Shown in pieces: positions 47,013-55,864 of a DNA stretch of 64,000 bases (the stretch's first letter is position 1; the number at the start of each line of letters is the position of its first letter). The stretch is from Pontiellaceae bacterium B1224 (lineage in GTDB: Bacteria; Verrucomicrobiota; Kiritimatiellia; Kiritimatiellales; Pontiellaceae). The stretch is taken from assembly GCA_029432815.1 (NCBI GenBank), contig JAROBA010000006.1, positions 62,001 through 126,000 on the forward strand, given 5' to 3'. Made by a program: the position numbers and the translations under genes. The notes beneath the pieces are model-generated. The model made no database searches. It saw nothing but the letters and a program-made list of their open reading frames with translations, and had not been told where the DNA came from.

Positions 47013-48121
47013 AAATGCGTATTTTAACCAGTTGGCTGATACTCGCAACGGTACAATCCAGTCATGCAGAAAAGGAGCCGAGAATGGCCGAAGGGTTTCG
47101 AATTCCAACTGAAAATCCGGCTTTCACGTTTCCCCGCGACTATGGCAGCCACCCCGAATTTAAAATCGAATGGTGGTACATTACCGGTCATCTGCGCGAT
47201 GCTGCAGAACGGCGTTTCGGTTTTCAGGCCACCTTTTTCCGATATGCGCATCAAGCCGGTGCAGTTGAGGTTGCTACGCCGTTCGGCACCAACCAACTGT
47301 TTATGGCTCATATGGCGGTTTCCGATATAGAGGAAGAACGCTTCTTTCATGAAGAGCGCCTGAACCGCGACGGCTGGGATGCTTCGGCCGCCATCGATGA
47401 TCTGAACCTGAAAAATGGTAACTGGTCGCTGGTACGATTATCGGATGGATCCATGGAGCTACAGGCCGGAATCGGGTCGGATGTGCAACTTCAGTTTAAT
47501 CTGGAACCGGTTCAACCGCTGGTTTTTTTCGGAAAAGAGGGCCTTTCGAAAAAAGGATCCGAGCCTTCGGCCTGCAGCTGGTATCTGACCTATCCCCGGT
47601 TGCGTACCACCGGAACGTTGGAGCTGGATGGAAAAAAACTCGAAGTGAGTGGTGAAAGCTGGATGGACCATGAAATCAGCAGCAGCCAGCTGGGCCGTGA
47701 ACAGGTCGGCTGGGATTGGTTGAGTGTTCGATTCGACGATGGCGAAGCAATGATGATTTATATTCTAAGGGATGCAAACGGAATTCCGGATCCCCACTCA
47801 ACCCTCGCCTGGATTGAGCGCGACCATACACTGCATCATGTCGGGCCCGATCAATTCCGATGGACTTCTTCCAATGTCTGGAAAAGTCAAGAAACCGGTT
47901 CCACCTATCCCATTGATGTGCTGGTTGAAGGAATGCGCCCCGACGGGCGGCCGTTCAGCTTTACGGTAAAACCATTAATGCGTAATCAGGAACTGGTCGG
48001 TGAGCTGGGAGGAATTTCCTATTGGGAAGGTGCCTGTGATGTATTCGAAGGAAACCGCAAGGTCGGCGAAGCCTACATGGAACTCACCGGATACGGAAAA
48101 TCCCTGAAGGAATCACTTTAA
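47009..48121 (+). CDS. AttH/CrtC-type lipocalin-like secreted protein
   Basis: A 370-residue protein with a signal peptide (MKMRILTSWLILATVQSSHA). The family motifs are FPRDYGSHPEFKIEWWYITGHL, FGFQATFFRYA, GESWMDHEISSSQLGREQVGWDWLSVRFDDG and MIYILRD. This is the AttH/carotenoid 1,2-hydratase-like two-domain lipocalin fold. AttH proteins are periplasmic partners of AttEFG ABC exporters, and this gene overlaps the permease gene by 4 bp. One palindrome encodes SNVWK. Confidence 0.9.
   Translation: MKMRILTSWLILATVQSSHAEKEPRMAEGFRIPTENPAFTFPRDYGSHPEFKIEWWYITGHLRDAAERRFGFQATFFRYAHQAGAVEVATPFGTNQLFMAHMAVSDIEEERFFHEERLNRDGWDASAAIDDLNLKNGNWSLVRLSDGSMELQAGIGSDVQLQFNLEPVQPLVFFGKEGLSKKGSEPSACSWYLTYPRLRTTGTLELDGKKLEVSGESWMDHEISSSQLGREQVGWDWLSVRFDDGEAMMIYILRDANGIPDPHSTLAWIERDHTLHHVGPDQFRWTSSNVWKSQETGSTYPIDVLVEGMRPDGRPFSFTVKPLMRNQELVGELGGISYWEGACDVFEGNRKVGEAYMELTGYGKSLKESL
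47869..47883. repeat. Dispersed palindrome
   Basis: TTCCAATGTCTGGAA, in the AttH-like gene as SNVWK. Confidence 0.95.
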
Positions 48122-48152
48122 GCAACAGCGCGTTTCCCCTCATTCACACGAT

Positions 48153-48596
48153 CTATTTTCTGTCGTCCAGATTCCCGCCGATTACCAGCGCCGCAGAAAT
48201 GATGATGATATTTTTAACGATATACTGTCCCTCCAGGGTCGGCAGAAATGGGATGCCGTTTTCCTGAAAGGTAATCTCCGGAAGGATAAACAGCGGCATA
48301 AAGGTGCCGACCATCTGTAGGAATAGCAAGCCGATGGCCAGGCGCGTTGTCTTTCTGAAAAGAAAGGATATCCCGATGATCATCTCCCACCAGCCAATTA
48401 CATGAAGCCACTGTCGCGCCGACAGCAACGGCATCCAATCAACGGTTTTCAAAACGAGTGGTTCGGCAGCAGATACGCCCAACGGCTTTAAAATTCCAAA
48501 CCAGAAAAAAATGATGAAGAGTGAAATTCGCGCGGCGGGCTCTCCAAACCGCTTCATTTTTTCGAGAATGATCTGATCTAATTTGTCGATAGACAT
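48153..48596 (-). CDS. DoxX-like membrane protein
   Basis: A 147-residue protein with four TM segments (ARISLFIIFFWFGILKP, WLHVIGWWEMIIGISFL, RLAIGLLFLQMVGTF, YIVKNIIIISAALVIGG). The FWFGxLK and GWWE motifs are typical of the DoxX/DoxD superfamily. The role is unknown; members bind quinones or act in redox stress. It faces the AttH gene convergently. Confidence 0.8.
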   Translation of the reverse strand: MSIDKLDQIILEKMKRFGEPAARISLFIIFFWFGILKPLGVSAAEPLVLKTVDWMPLLSARQWLHVIGWWEMIIGISFLFRKTTRLAIGLLFLQMVGTFMPLFILPEITFQENGIPFLPTLEGQYIVKNIIIISAALVIGGNLDDRK

Positions 48597-48732
48597 CGTA
48601 ATCTCCTTACGTTATTCGATGGATTACTAGCGATTCGTGGTACAACCTGAAAGCGCGGATCCACTCCCTTTCTCACTGCTTTGAACAGAATGCCCCACCC
48701 TGACTAATTCGTTGGCACATAAAAGGCCCGAA

Positions 48733-48749
48733 ATTATCGCTTCGATAAT
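48733..48749. promoter_or_regulatory. Perfect inverted repeat, possible operator
   Basis: ATTATCG and CGATAAT with a 3-nt spacer lie about 140 bp upstream of the DoxX-like gene start. No T run follows, so a protein-binding site is likelier than a terminator. Confidence 0.4.
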
Positions 48750-48881
48750 GAGGACATCTGTCTGCTTATTTTTTTCCATATTGATAAACTGATTGGTATT
48801 TCATCAGGGATTCGTGCGAGAGAACGGATGCTTACAAACTATTCCGATGCATCGCAACCGTGGTCACCGGGTTCCTAAAAC

Positions 48882-48916
48882 AAAAAACCCTGAACGGTAC
48901 GACTGTTCAGGGCTTT
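48882..48916 (-). terminator. Rho-independent terminator of the Spy-like gene
   Basis: On the minus strand CCCTGAAC and GTTCAGGG form an 8-bp stem with a 9-nt loop, followed by a run of six T. It lies 20 bp past the stop. Confidence 0.88.
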
Positions 48917-48936
48917 CCGGAAAACTCTTTGAAACA

Positions 48937-49530
48937 TTACGGAGTCGGTGGTATTGATGCCGGAACCGGAGGTTCTTTTGAATGCTTATCTGGTAAAGGC
49001 GGGAGTTCCGGCTTCTGTGGCATTCCTGATCCACCGCGTCGACCGTGTTCTTTCCATTTGTTGCGCGCACTGTCCATGAAGAGCTTATATTTTTCTTTTC
49101 CGAGGATTTTTTCCATCTGCATGCGATTCCGGGCCAGAATTTTCATCTGTTCGGCCTGGGCATCGGAAACCTCGTCAATGGCCGCATAGATTTTTTCTTC
49201 AGTGGCACCTGACTTTTCGAGTTCTGAAAGATTTTTTTTCTTTGCTTCAATGTTTTGATAGGACGTGCGCATCTGTTCTTTGAGATTTTTCTGGATATCG
49301 ATGATTTTTACTTTTTGCTCTTCAGTTACGCCGATTTCTTTCAGTGTTTTTTCCAGAATCTGAAGACGGCGCTCATCCATCGCCGCTTTTTCTTCGGCCG
49401 ACCATTCTCGGCGTTGTTTATTACTCCGCTCTTTTTTATCGGTTTTGGACTGATTTAATTCATTGGTTTGCTGGGCCCATACCGGAAAGGTCAGAACAAC
49501 GACAACCAGCGTGATCAGATGTATTTTCAT
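48937..49530 (-). CDS. Periplasmic Spy/CpxP-like helical protein
   Basis: A 197-residue protein with a signal peptide (MKIHLITLVVVVLTFPVWA). The mature part is helical and highly charged: EWSAEEKAAMDERRLQILEKTLKEIGVTEEQKVKI, then EEKIYAAIDEVSDAQAEQMKILARNRMQMEKIL. This has the length and LTxxQ-like periodicity of the Spy/CpxP family of periplasmic chaperones and metal sensors. The C-terminus is rich in Pro and Gly. It has its own terminator. Confidence 0.75.
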   Translation of the reverse strand: MKIHLITLVVVVLTFPVWAQQTNELNQSKTDKKERSNKQRREWSAEEKAAMDERRLQILEKTLKEIGVTEEQKVKIIDIQKNLKEQMRTSYQNIEAKKKNLSELEKSGATEEKIYAAIDEVSDAQAEQMKILARNRMQMEKILGKEKYKLFMDSARNKWKEHGRRGGSGMPQKPELPPLPDKHSKEPPVPASIPPTP

Positions 49531-49592
49531 ATGCAGTACCCTCGCGAACTTGTGTTCGGTCTGTATAACGCAAGCTACCAGTCCGGTATTGC

Positions 49593-50720
49593 CTACAAAA
49601 GCTCAAACTTTTTAGGGCATGCTGCCAAGAAACGGAATCCACTTTGCGTGACCACTACTGTGTCTTCGATGCGAACGCCGCCGAGGCCAGGATAATAGAG
49701 ACCCGGCTCGATGGTGATGACATTTCCGGCTTCGAGTATTTCGCCGCTTCTTCCAACCCTTGGACGTTCGTGGATATCGAGCCCCACCCCGTGACCGGTT
49801 CCATGGATGAAGCCCACGTGCCTCCCCTCTTTTTCCAGAGTCTGGAAACCGCGCTTTTCGAAAATGTCCTGACAAAGACGATGAATATCATCGGCGCAAA
49901 TACCCGGTTTTACTTCTTTCAGCGCGGCGGCCTGAGCGGCTTTTACGGCATTGTAGAGTTTTTTCAGTTCAGGATTGGCCGGACCGCGGCAGACCGTTCG
50001 GGTGATGTCGCCCCAGTAGCCGGTTTTTTCTGAGCGCGGAAAAATGTCCATAATAATGGATTGGCCTGCATATAGAGGTCCATGACCGCGTTCGTGCGGA
50101 TCGGTTCCCTGGTCGCCACCGGCTACGATGGTTTCGACCCCGGCGCAATCGTGATCAATGAGCGTTTTATGAATTAAATGCCGGACGATTTCAGAGGTCA
50201 GTTTTTCTTTCCCTATATAGAGGCAACTTTGAGCCCCTGTTTTTGAAGATGCAATCAGGTCAATTCCGGCCTTCATGGCCATCACAGCGGCCCGCTGGCT
50301 TTTCCGAAGTTTGGAAATCTCGTCAGCCGTTTTTATCTTCCGTTCGGGACAGGCCTCATTTTTTTCGACGGAGATTCTGATGCCCTTCTTTTTCAGAGTT
50401 TGGAAAAGTCCGACCGGAAAATCGGATGAAACCAGCAGCCGACGAATAGAGGCCCGCTCCATTAAAACCCGAATCTGCTCCACGCGGTTCCATGCTTTTT
50501 TTCCTTTCAGACCTAAATCTTCCGGTGTGTAAACCTGCGTGCCGGGTGTTGATTGTTTTTCCGCCCGCCCTTTTTCCATGGATGAAACCAACAGATAGCC
50601 ACCGGTTGTCGTTTTAAGATATAAAAAGGGGTCCGGAGCTGTAAATCCACTGAGATAATGGATATTCGTGGTGCTTGGTGATGATCCAGAGAGTAAAATA
50701 TGACCTGTTAATTGATTCAT
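49593..50720 (-). CDS. M24-family Xaa-Pro aminopeptidase
   Basis: A 375-residue protein with an N-terminal creatinase-like domain (GSSPSTTNIHYLSGF) and a C-terminal pita-bread domain. Metal ligands are visible in IIMDIFP, GDITRTVC, HGTGHGVGLDIHE, TIEPGLYY and VRIEDTVVV. It removes N-terminal residues preceding proline. A GGAGGTTGTG site precedes the ATG at 50720. Palindromes give FQTLE (perfect) and SKLRK (degenerate). Confidence 0.93.
   Translation of the reverse strand: MNQLTGHILLSGSSPSTTNIHYLSGFTAPDPFLYLKTTTGGYLLVSSMEKGRAEKQSTPGTQVYTPEDLGLKGKKAWNRVEQIRVLMERASIRRLLVSSDFPVGLFQTLKKKGIRISVEKNEACPERKIKTADEISKLRKSQRAAVMAMKAGIDLIASSKTGAQSCLYIGKEKLTSEIVRHLIHKTLIDHDCAGVETIVAGGDQGTDPHERGHGPLYAGQSIIMDIFPRSEKTGYWGDITRTVCRGPANPELKKLYNAVKAAQAAALKEVKPGICADDIHRLCQDIFEKRGFQTLEKEGRHVGFIHGTGHGVGLDIHERPRVGRSGEILEAGNVITIEPGLYYPGLGGVRIEDTVVVTQSGFRFLAACPKKFELL
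49833..49847. repeat. Dispersed palindrome
   Basis: TTCCAGAGTCTGGAA, in the M24 peptidase as FQTLE. Confidence 0.95.
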
Positions 50721-51012
50721 TTGGGCACAACCTCCTAAATTTCGGATATTTACAAGAGTTCAAATTCTCATTAGTACAATTTTGTTTTAACGTTTTTCCA
50801 ACATAGGGGAGCCTATATTGTGTTCCTTTATGTGTCGGCAACTATATTTAGTGGTATTGATTTTTTTATGCTCAAAATATTTCTCTAACCTTGAGCATGC
50901 TATCGGCATTCTTTACCTTTCAACCTCGCAATACAGAAGGGGAAGTTACTAGCTGTTAATAACTTGTCAATAAACTAGGGAGACCTGTTAAGGGGAACGA
51001 ATTAAAGAAAAA

Positions 51013-52395
51013 ATGGACAAGGATTGCTCAAATATCTGGAATCAGGCCTGCAAACAACTGAAGGGGATTCTTTCCGGCGATATCTATGATCGCTGGATTG
51101 CTGTCATTCAGTGTTTGGATATCTCCGGCAGCACGATGCGTCTTGCTGTGGCCAACGATTTCTATAAGGACTGGCTCGAAGAAAATTATTTTCCGATGAT
51201 CCGCAAGGCGGTCATGGTTGTAAGCGGTAAAGAAATGGATATTTCGCTGGAGGTGGATTCCAGCTGTTTTGACGTCGTTAAGGAAGAACGTGAGCCGGAG
51301 AGTCATTCGCCAATCTCGCTTCCGACGCTGACACTGGGGAATAAAAAGCCGAGCCATAATCTTAATCCGAATTATACATTCGATTCTTATGTGGTTGGTC
51401 CGGCGAATCAGTTTGCTCATGCTGCGGCAATGGCAGCAGCAAACTCCCCTTCCCGTACCTATAATCCGCTATTTATTTATGGTGGTGTCGGACTGGGTAA
51501 AACCCACTTGATGCAGGCGATCGGGAACCATATTTCTCATAAAAAGCCGCGTTCAAAAATCTGCTATATCACGTGTGAAACCTTCACAAATGAATACATT
51601 GATGCGCTTCAAAATAACAACGTTTCGAATTTCCGAAAGAAATACCGGAAAATCGACATGCTGATGATTGATGATATTCAGTTTCTGGATGGAAAACAGC
51701 GTTTGCAGGAAGAATTTTTCCACACCTTTAATACGCTTTTCGAAAGCCATAAACAGATTGTACTGACTTCGGACCGTACGCCCAGCGAAATGGCTGGTCT
51801 GGCACCTCGCCTTATTTCAAGATTTGAATGGGGATTGGTTACCGAGCTTGGAAAACCGGATGTGGAAACCCGTTCGGCTATCCTCCGTAAAAAAGCGGAA
51901 CTTCTAAATCTTAATATTGGAAATGATCTACTCGACTATCTTGCCGAACGTGTTTCTTCCAATGTTCGGAGTCTTGAGGGTGCTTTAATTCGTGTGGCCA
52001 CCTTTATGTCGCTCACCAATCAGAAGGTCGATGTTCAGAAAGTTGAAGAGTTGCTGCACGATCTACTCGATAAAGAGTCTAAGGCAGCCATCAGTGTAGA
52101 TATTATCCAACGTACCGTTGCAGAGCACTTTGATCTTCGGCCGGCTGATTTAACCGGTAAAAAACGTACAAAAGATATCGCCTGGCCCCGACAGATTGCG
52201 ATGCACTTATCGCGAACCATGACGCCACAGTCATTCCCTGTGATTGGTGAACAGTTCTGCCGAAACCATGCAACCATCCTTTATGCCCATGAGCAAGTGA
52301 CCACAAAAGCACAGGATGACCGCGGTCTGCAGCAGACTATTGCGATCCTTAAGGACAAGGTGAATAAAAACGCAGCTAAAGTAATGTCTTCATAG
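51013..52395 (+). CDS. dnaA: Chromosomal replication initiator DnaA
   Basis: A 460-residue AAA+ initiator that opens the replication origin. The N-terminal DnaB-interacting domain (WNQACKQLKGILSGDIYDRWI) precedes Walker A GGVGLGKTHL near residue 158, Walker B MLMIDDIQFL, sensor SDRTPSEM, and RLISRFEWGL. The C-terminal duplex-DNA-binding domain ends MHLSRTMTPQSFPVIGEQF-CRNHATILYA. The signature lacks the usual Asp of GRDHT, a small deviation. It is a single gene before the candidate origin; two boxes resembling TTATTAACA lie upstream (50954-50973). Confidence 0.97.
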   Translation: MDKDCSNIWNQACKQLKGILSGDIYDRWIAVIQCLDISGSTMRLAVANDFYKDWLEENYFPMIRKAVMVVSGKEMDISLEVDSSCFDVVKEEREPESHSPISLPTLTLGNKKPSHNLNPNYTFDSYVVGPANQFAHAAAMAAANSPSRTYNPLFIYGGVGLGKTHLMQAIGNHISHKKPRSKICYITCETFTNEYIDALQNNNVSNFRKKYRKIDMLMIDDIQFLDGKQRLQEEFFHTFNTLFESHKQIVLTSDRTPSEMAGLAPRLISRFEWGLVTELGKPDVETRSAILRKKAELLNLNIGNDLLDYLAERVSSNVRSLEGALIRVATFMSLTNQKVDVQKVEELLHDLLDKESKAAISVDIIQRTVAEHFDLRPADLTGKKRTKDIAWPRQIAMHLSRTMTPQSFPVIGEQFCRNHATILYAHEQVTTKAQDDRGLQQTIAILKDKVNKNAAKVMSS

Positions 52396-52414
52396 TTTCT
52401 TCTTTTAAACTGAT

Positions 52415-52443
52415 AACCGTCTCTTTTCGGAGGCGGTTTTTTT
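52415..52443 (+). terminator. Rho-independent terminator of dnaA
   Basis: ACCGTCTC pairs with GAGGCGGT (one G-T pair) around a short loop, followed by a T run of seven or more. It starts 20 bp after the dnaA stop. Confidence 0.85.
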
Positions 52444-52970
52444 ATGGCTGTAACACTTGTAGTGGTTCTGTCTTTTGGTTTATTTCATTTTTAGATTTAA
52501 GCAACGAGGATTGAGCTTTATGCCGGTGCAATACCATTTCGACAGGAGACATTGAATCTTCAATACATATACCGCGATACAGTGGAATGAGTCCTTTTTA
52601 GATTAAGCTGCTGACCACAAAAAATAATGCTCGTTTTTGTATCCAATGTTTTGAATTTATTTTTTAGTAAGGCATAATTCTATGCATTGTTTGGTGTGTG
52701 TCAGGATTCCGTTCGCGGCCCATTATTCAGGGAATGCCTGTTCATGAATATTTAATAACCTGTGCAGTTTCTGATGATTAAATTAACAACTACCGGTTGT
52801 TCACAGTTCGTCGTTTTTTTACGCGACTTATCAACAGGGTTATTATTTTTTTCAAGCTTTTACAGGTGACTGAGTTACGGGAAATAAGTACGTTTAAAAG
52901 CGGTTGTACACAGACTATAATAATAGTGATTTTATAAATAAACTATATCTATATAACAGGAGGCTTGTTA
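52444..52970. other. Candidate replication origin between dnaA and dnaN
   Basis: A gene-free, AT-rich stretch. It contains DnaA-box-like sites TTGTTCACA (52797-52805), TTATCAACA (52828-52836) and TTGTACACA (52904-52912), and long T/A runs. TATAAT at 52916-52921 would serve as the -10 of dnaN, so one box overlaps the promoter. The position next to dnaA and the box-like sites support an origin or DnaA-regulated region, but the boxes are not the strict consensus. Confidence 0.5.
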
Positions 52971-54065
52971 ATGAAGTTCAGCATTGAAAAGGATCAGATT
53001 CTGGAAGCACTGCAAAAAGTGCAGTCAATCGTAGGTCAGCGAACGACCCTGCCGATTCTTTCCAATGTATTGCTTGAAGCAAGTAACGGAAAGTTGACCC
53101 TCACCACCACGGATATGGAAGTGAGTGTCCGAACCAGCATTGAGGCGGAAATTGACGAAGATGGCAGCACTACCCTGCCCGCGCGCCGGTTCTTCAGCAT
53201 TTGCCGTGATCTACCAAGTCATCAGGTGGATATCGGAGTCAGCAATGAGGATGTCGCAACCATCATTTCCGGTTCATATAATTGTAAACTTGAAGGGCTT
53301 TCAAAGGAGGACTTTCCTCCTATGCCCACATTCGAAGAGAGTTACTCCTATACGCTCAATCAGGGTACTTTTAAGGATATCCTTCAGAAAACTTTCTACG
53401 CGGCCTCTACGGATGAATCTCGTGCCATTTTGAATGGTTCTCTCATGGCATTCCGCGACAATAAACTAACCACGGTTTGTACTGATGGACGTCGACTGGC
53501 GCTGGTGGAACAGGAAATTGATATTCCGGAAGATGCGGAGGTTGATATTGTTGTACCTAGCAAGACGGTGAGTGAGCTGATTAAAACACTTGATGGAGAA
53601 GGTGAAGCTGTCATTAAAACTTCAGCGACCCAGGTAGCTTTTGAGTTTGGTAACATTTTCATCATTTCAAAGCTCATTGACGGAACATATCCGAACTATC
53701 GCCAGGTGATTCCTTCTCAGTGTGAAGAGCGCATTGCGATTGATCGTGAAATGCTGCAAAGCGCAGTTCGCCGGGTTTCTTTGATGCTGGATGATCAGGC
53801 CGCTTCGGTAAAAGTTCAGATCACGGAGAACCGAATGGAACTGCTGACTTCTTCTCCGGAAGTGGGAGAATCACGCGAAGCTGTTCCTGTGAAATATTCC
53901 GGTAAAGATATCACGATTGCTTTTAACCCAGCTTTTCTGATGGCACCGCTTAAACATCTCGACAGTGATGAAATCTATCTGGAACTCTCTGATGAATTAA
54001 GTCCGGGAGTAATTAAAACGAATGTCCCATTCCTATATGTAATCATGCCGATTCGTGTCAGCTAA
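52971..54065 (+). CDS. dnaN: DNA polymerase III beta sliding clamp
   Basis: A 364-residue protein of three repeated clamp domains. The start is MKFSIEKDQILEALQKVQSIVGQRTTLPILSNVLLEA, and the end PVKYSGKDITIAFNPAFL..LSDELSPGVIKT..LYVIMPIRV. The ATG at 52971 follows AGGAGG by seven bases, so the upstream TTG is rejected. It tethers the polymerase to DNA. recF, the usual next gene, is absent; a tRNA and a small unknown gene follow. Confidence 0.98.
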   Translation: MKFSIEKDQILEALQKVQSIVGQRTTLPILSNVLLEASNGKLTLTTTDMEVSVRTSIEAEIDEDGSTTLPARRFFSICRDLPSHQVDIGVSNEDVATIISGSYNCKLEGLSKEDFPPMPTFEESYSYTLNQGTFKDILQKTFYAASTDESRAILNGSLMAFRDNKLTTVCTDGRRLALVEQEIDIPEDAEVDIVVPSKTVSELIKTLDGEGEAVIKTSATQVAFEFGNIFIISKLIDGTYPNYRQVIPSQCEERIAIDREMLQSAVRRVSLMLDDQAASVKVQITENRMELLTSSPEVGESREAVPVKYSGKDITIAFNPAFLMAPLKHLDSDEIYLELSDELSPGVIKTNVPFLYVIMPIRVS

Positions 54066-54152
54066 GAGAATAAACAAAAGCGTTTTTGGGGAATTAAGAG
54101 GATCTTTTCCGGCAATGCAGAAGTTGTTCGAATCAGTAATCCAGTGAGGAAA

Positions 54153-54227
54153 TGGTTGCCGAACAAGGACTCGAACCTTGACTAAGCGAGTCAGAGTCGC
54201 TTGTGCTGCCAATTACACCATTCGGCA
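54153..54227 (-). tRNA. tRNA-Gln (CTG anticodon), CCA encoded
   Basis: Read on the minus strand: acceptor TGCCGAA pairs with TTCGGCA, D-arm stem GTGT/GCAC, anticodon stem AGCGA/TCGCT with loop CTCTGAC (anticodon CTG), T-arm CAAGG-TTCGAGT-CCTTG, discriminator A and an encoded CCA. All stems are complete, total 75 nt. It sits between dnaN and a small gene on the opposite strand. Confidence 0.92.
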
Positions 54228-54288
54228 ATGAATGAGCGCAGAAAATAGCTATTTCACTGAATTGGATCAAGCAGGTTATTAAAAAAAA

Positions 54289-54528
54289 ATGCCGCGAGCT
54301 AATCAAAAGAGAATTATCCGGTTGTTAGGCGTTGGTTTTGATTCCGAAGATGGGCATGTGCGGATCACTAAAGGTGATCGCTATGATGTGCTGATGGGAT
54401 CTGATGAAAGCCATGAATATATTCAAAAGCTGATCGCTAGAATCGAAGAAGAAATGAAGGCCCGTGGGGTAACTTTGGATGATTTTAGCCCGGAAGAGTT
54501 TAGCGATTTTGTTCAATCGGTCCTCTGA
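54289..54528 (+). CDS. Small conserved-looking protein of unknown function
   Basis: A 79-residue protein starting MPRANQKRIIRLLGVGFDSEDGHVRITKGD, with a charged helix (YIQKLIARIEEEMKARG) and an acidic end. I do not recognise a family. It has a plausible length and codon use for a gene, and no overlapping gene. A perfect palindrome begins 2 bp after the stop. Confidence 0.65.
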   Translation: MPRANQKRIIRLLGVGFDSEDGHVRITKGDRYDVLMGSDESHEYIQKLIARIEEEMKARGVTLDDFSPEEFSDFVQSVL

Positions 54529-54530
54529 TG

Positions 54531-54545
54531 TTCCAATGATTGGAA
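54531..54545. repeat. Dispersed palindrome
   Basis: TTCCAATGATTGGAA, in the 18-bp gap between two convergent genes. Confidence 0.95.
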
Positions 54546-54546
54546 G

Positions 54547-55518
54547 TTAGTTCCATATCCCGGGAATCATCCTGCCGCATTCCGGACAGTTTCCATTGTT
54601 AAGATTATGGAATATTACTCGGTAGCCGTTCCTTAGAATTAATACATTATCGCAATCAGGACAGGATGTGGATTCCCCTGCTCCATCACTCATATTTCCT
54701 GTGTAAACAAATTTAAGTCCGCATTCGAGTGCTATTCTTCGGGCACGAAGAATGGTTTTTAAAGGAGTTGCTGGTAAATGCCTGAGTTTATTTTGTGGAA
54801 AGAATCTCGAAAAGTGCAATGGAGTCTCTTCTCCAAGATTATCTAAAATCCAATTGCACATTTTTTGTGTCTCATCTTCAGAATCATTAAGCGTTGGTAT
54901 GATGAGATTTGTTATTTCAATAAATATACCGGCCTCTTTCATAATTTTAAGCGCAGTCAGCACCGGTTCGAGATGGGCATTGCATACATCTTGATAAAAT
55001 TTCTCAGAAAATGATTTTAGATCAACATTAACAGCATCGACATAAGTACATAGGTGTCGTAACGGATCCGGGTTTATATAGGCAGCCGTCACTAGAATAT
55101 TCTTAAGATCAACCCTTGCTACTGACTTGCAGCAAGCCAAAGTGTATTCATAAGAAACGAGGGGTTCAGCATAGGTATAGGCTACAGATGGAATGGAATT
55201 TATTTTTGCCAGATCAGCAATACTTTGCGGAGTGTAGATAGATGTCCCTATTTTTGCATGCTGGGATAAGGGTTCATTCTGACATTGCATGCAGTGCAGA
55301 TTACAACCGGCGGTTCCGATTGAAAGAACGGGCGTTCCTGGAAGAACATGATAGAGCGGTTTTTTTTCAATCGGATCTACGTTCAGTGCGGCCGGTTGAT
55401 CATACGTAATGCAGCTGATTTTATGATCAATATTCTTACGGACCCCGCAGTCTCCGATCTCCCCGAGGCCGAGTTTACAACCTGTCGGGCAAAGGGTGCA
55501 TTTGATGTCAGTTTTCAT
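54547..55518 (-). CDS. amrS: AmmeMemoRadiSam-system radical SAM enzyme
   Basis: A 323-residue radical SAM protein from the ATG at 55518, which overlaps the HNH gene by 11 bp. The CxxxCxxC cluster motif is AGCNLHCMQCQN. The N-terminal MKTDIKCTLCPTGCKLG and the C-terminal cysteine pairs (CPDC, CPECGRM) are typical of AmrS/PflA-like proteins. AmrS normally works with an Amr methyltransferase-like (AMMECR1) and a Memo domain protein; neither is nearby. The substrate modification is unknown. Confidence 0.88.
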   Translation of the reverse strand: MKTDIKCTLCPTGCKLGLGEIGDCGVRKNIDHKISCITYDQPAALNVDPIEKKPLYHVLPGTPVLSIGTAGCNLHCMQCQNEPLSQHAKIGTSIYTPQSIADLAKINSIPSVAYTYAEPLVSYEYTLACCKSVARVDLKNILVTAAYINPDPLRHLCTYVDAVNVDLKSFSEKFYQDVCNAHLEPVLTALKIMKEAGIFIEITNLIIPTLNDSEDETQKMCNWILDNLGEETPLHFSRFFPQNKLRHLPATPLKTILRARRIALECGLKFVYTGNMSDGAGESTSCPDCDNVLILRNGYRVIFHNLNNGNCPECGRMIPGIWN

Positions 55519-55864
55519 CCTTTCCAATGTCTGGAAGTAAGGAATCCAGCCCCTCAAAAGCACTGAATCCCTCACTTTTGAAAGTCTCTTCAACTGCACT
55601 GCCAAAGCCTTTCATTTTGTGCTTCTCATGCTCATTGTCATGGCAATAAAGACATAATAATTCCCAGTTGCTTCCATCTGGAGGATTGTTATCGTGATTA
55701 TGATCCTTATGCTGAACTGTCAGCTCTTTCAGTTTGGTTCCTGAGAATTCGCGGCTACAACTACCGCAAATGTGTGGAAACATTTTTAGGGCTTTCGCTC
55801 GATAGCCCTTTTCTTTTTCAGAGATCTGTTGATGGATCCGCTGTAGGTCGCCGCTTCTTTTCAT
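55508..55864 (-). CDS. YajD-family HNH endonuclease-like protein
   Basis: A 118-residue protein. The HNH zinc-type core is CGSCSREF...LTVQHKDHNHDNNPPDGSNWELLCLYCHDNEH, with CxxC pairs and the HKDHNHDN loop. YajD-like proteins are small putative nucleases of unknown target. The C-terminal LPDIG is encoded by a dispersed palindrome that also lies just before the amrS start. It overlaps the epimerase gene by 4 bp and amrS by 11 bp, so all three are one operon. Confidence 0.88.
   Translation of the reverse strand: MKRSGDLQRIHQQISEKEKGYRAKALKMFPHICGSCSREFSGTKLKELTVQHKDHNHDNNPPDGSNWELLCLYCHDNEHEKHKMKGFGSAVEETFKSEGFSAFEGLDSLLPDIGKDEN
55522..55536. repeat. Dispersed palindrome
   Basis: TTCCAATGTCTGGAA, in the HNH gene as LPDIG and just upstream of the amrS start. 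Confidence 0.95.

Larger units (their letters stand above)
48597..48936. other. 340-bp gene-free region
   Basis: No open frame of credible length. It holds the perfect inverted repeat ATTATCG-CTT-CGATAAT (48733-48749), which could be an operator, and the terminator of the Spy-like gene at its right end. A 15-base match to a conserved 16S segment near 48623 is probably chance. Confidence 0.6.

Noticed and set aside
48621-48637. Sequence GATTACTAGCGATTC, identical to a conserved 16S rRNA segment (reverse strand)
   Set aside because: Only about 15 bases match and the surrounding bases do not continue the rRNA, so it is not a rRNA gene or a credible remnant.
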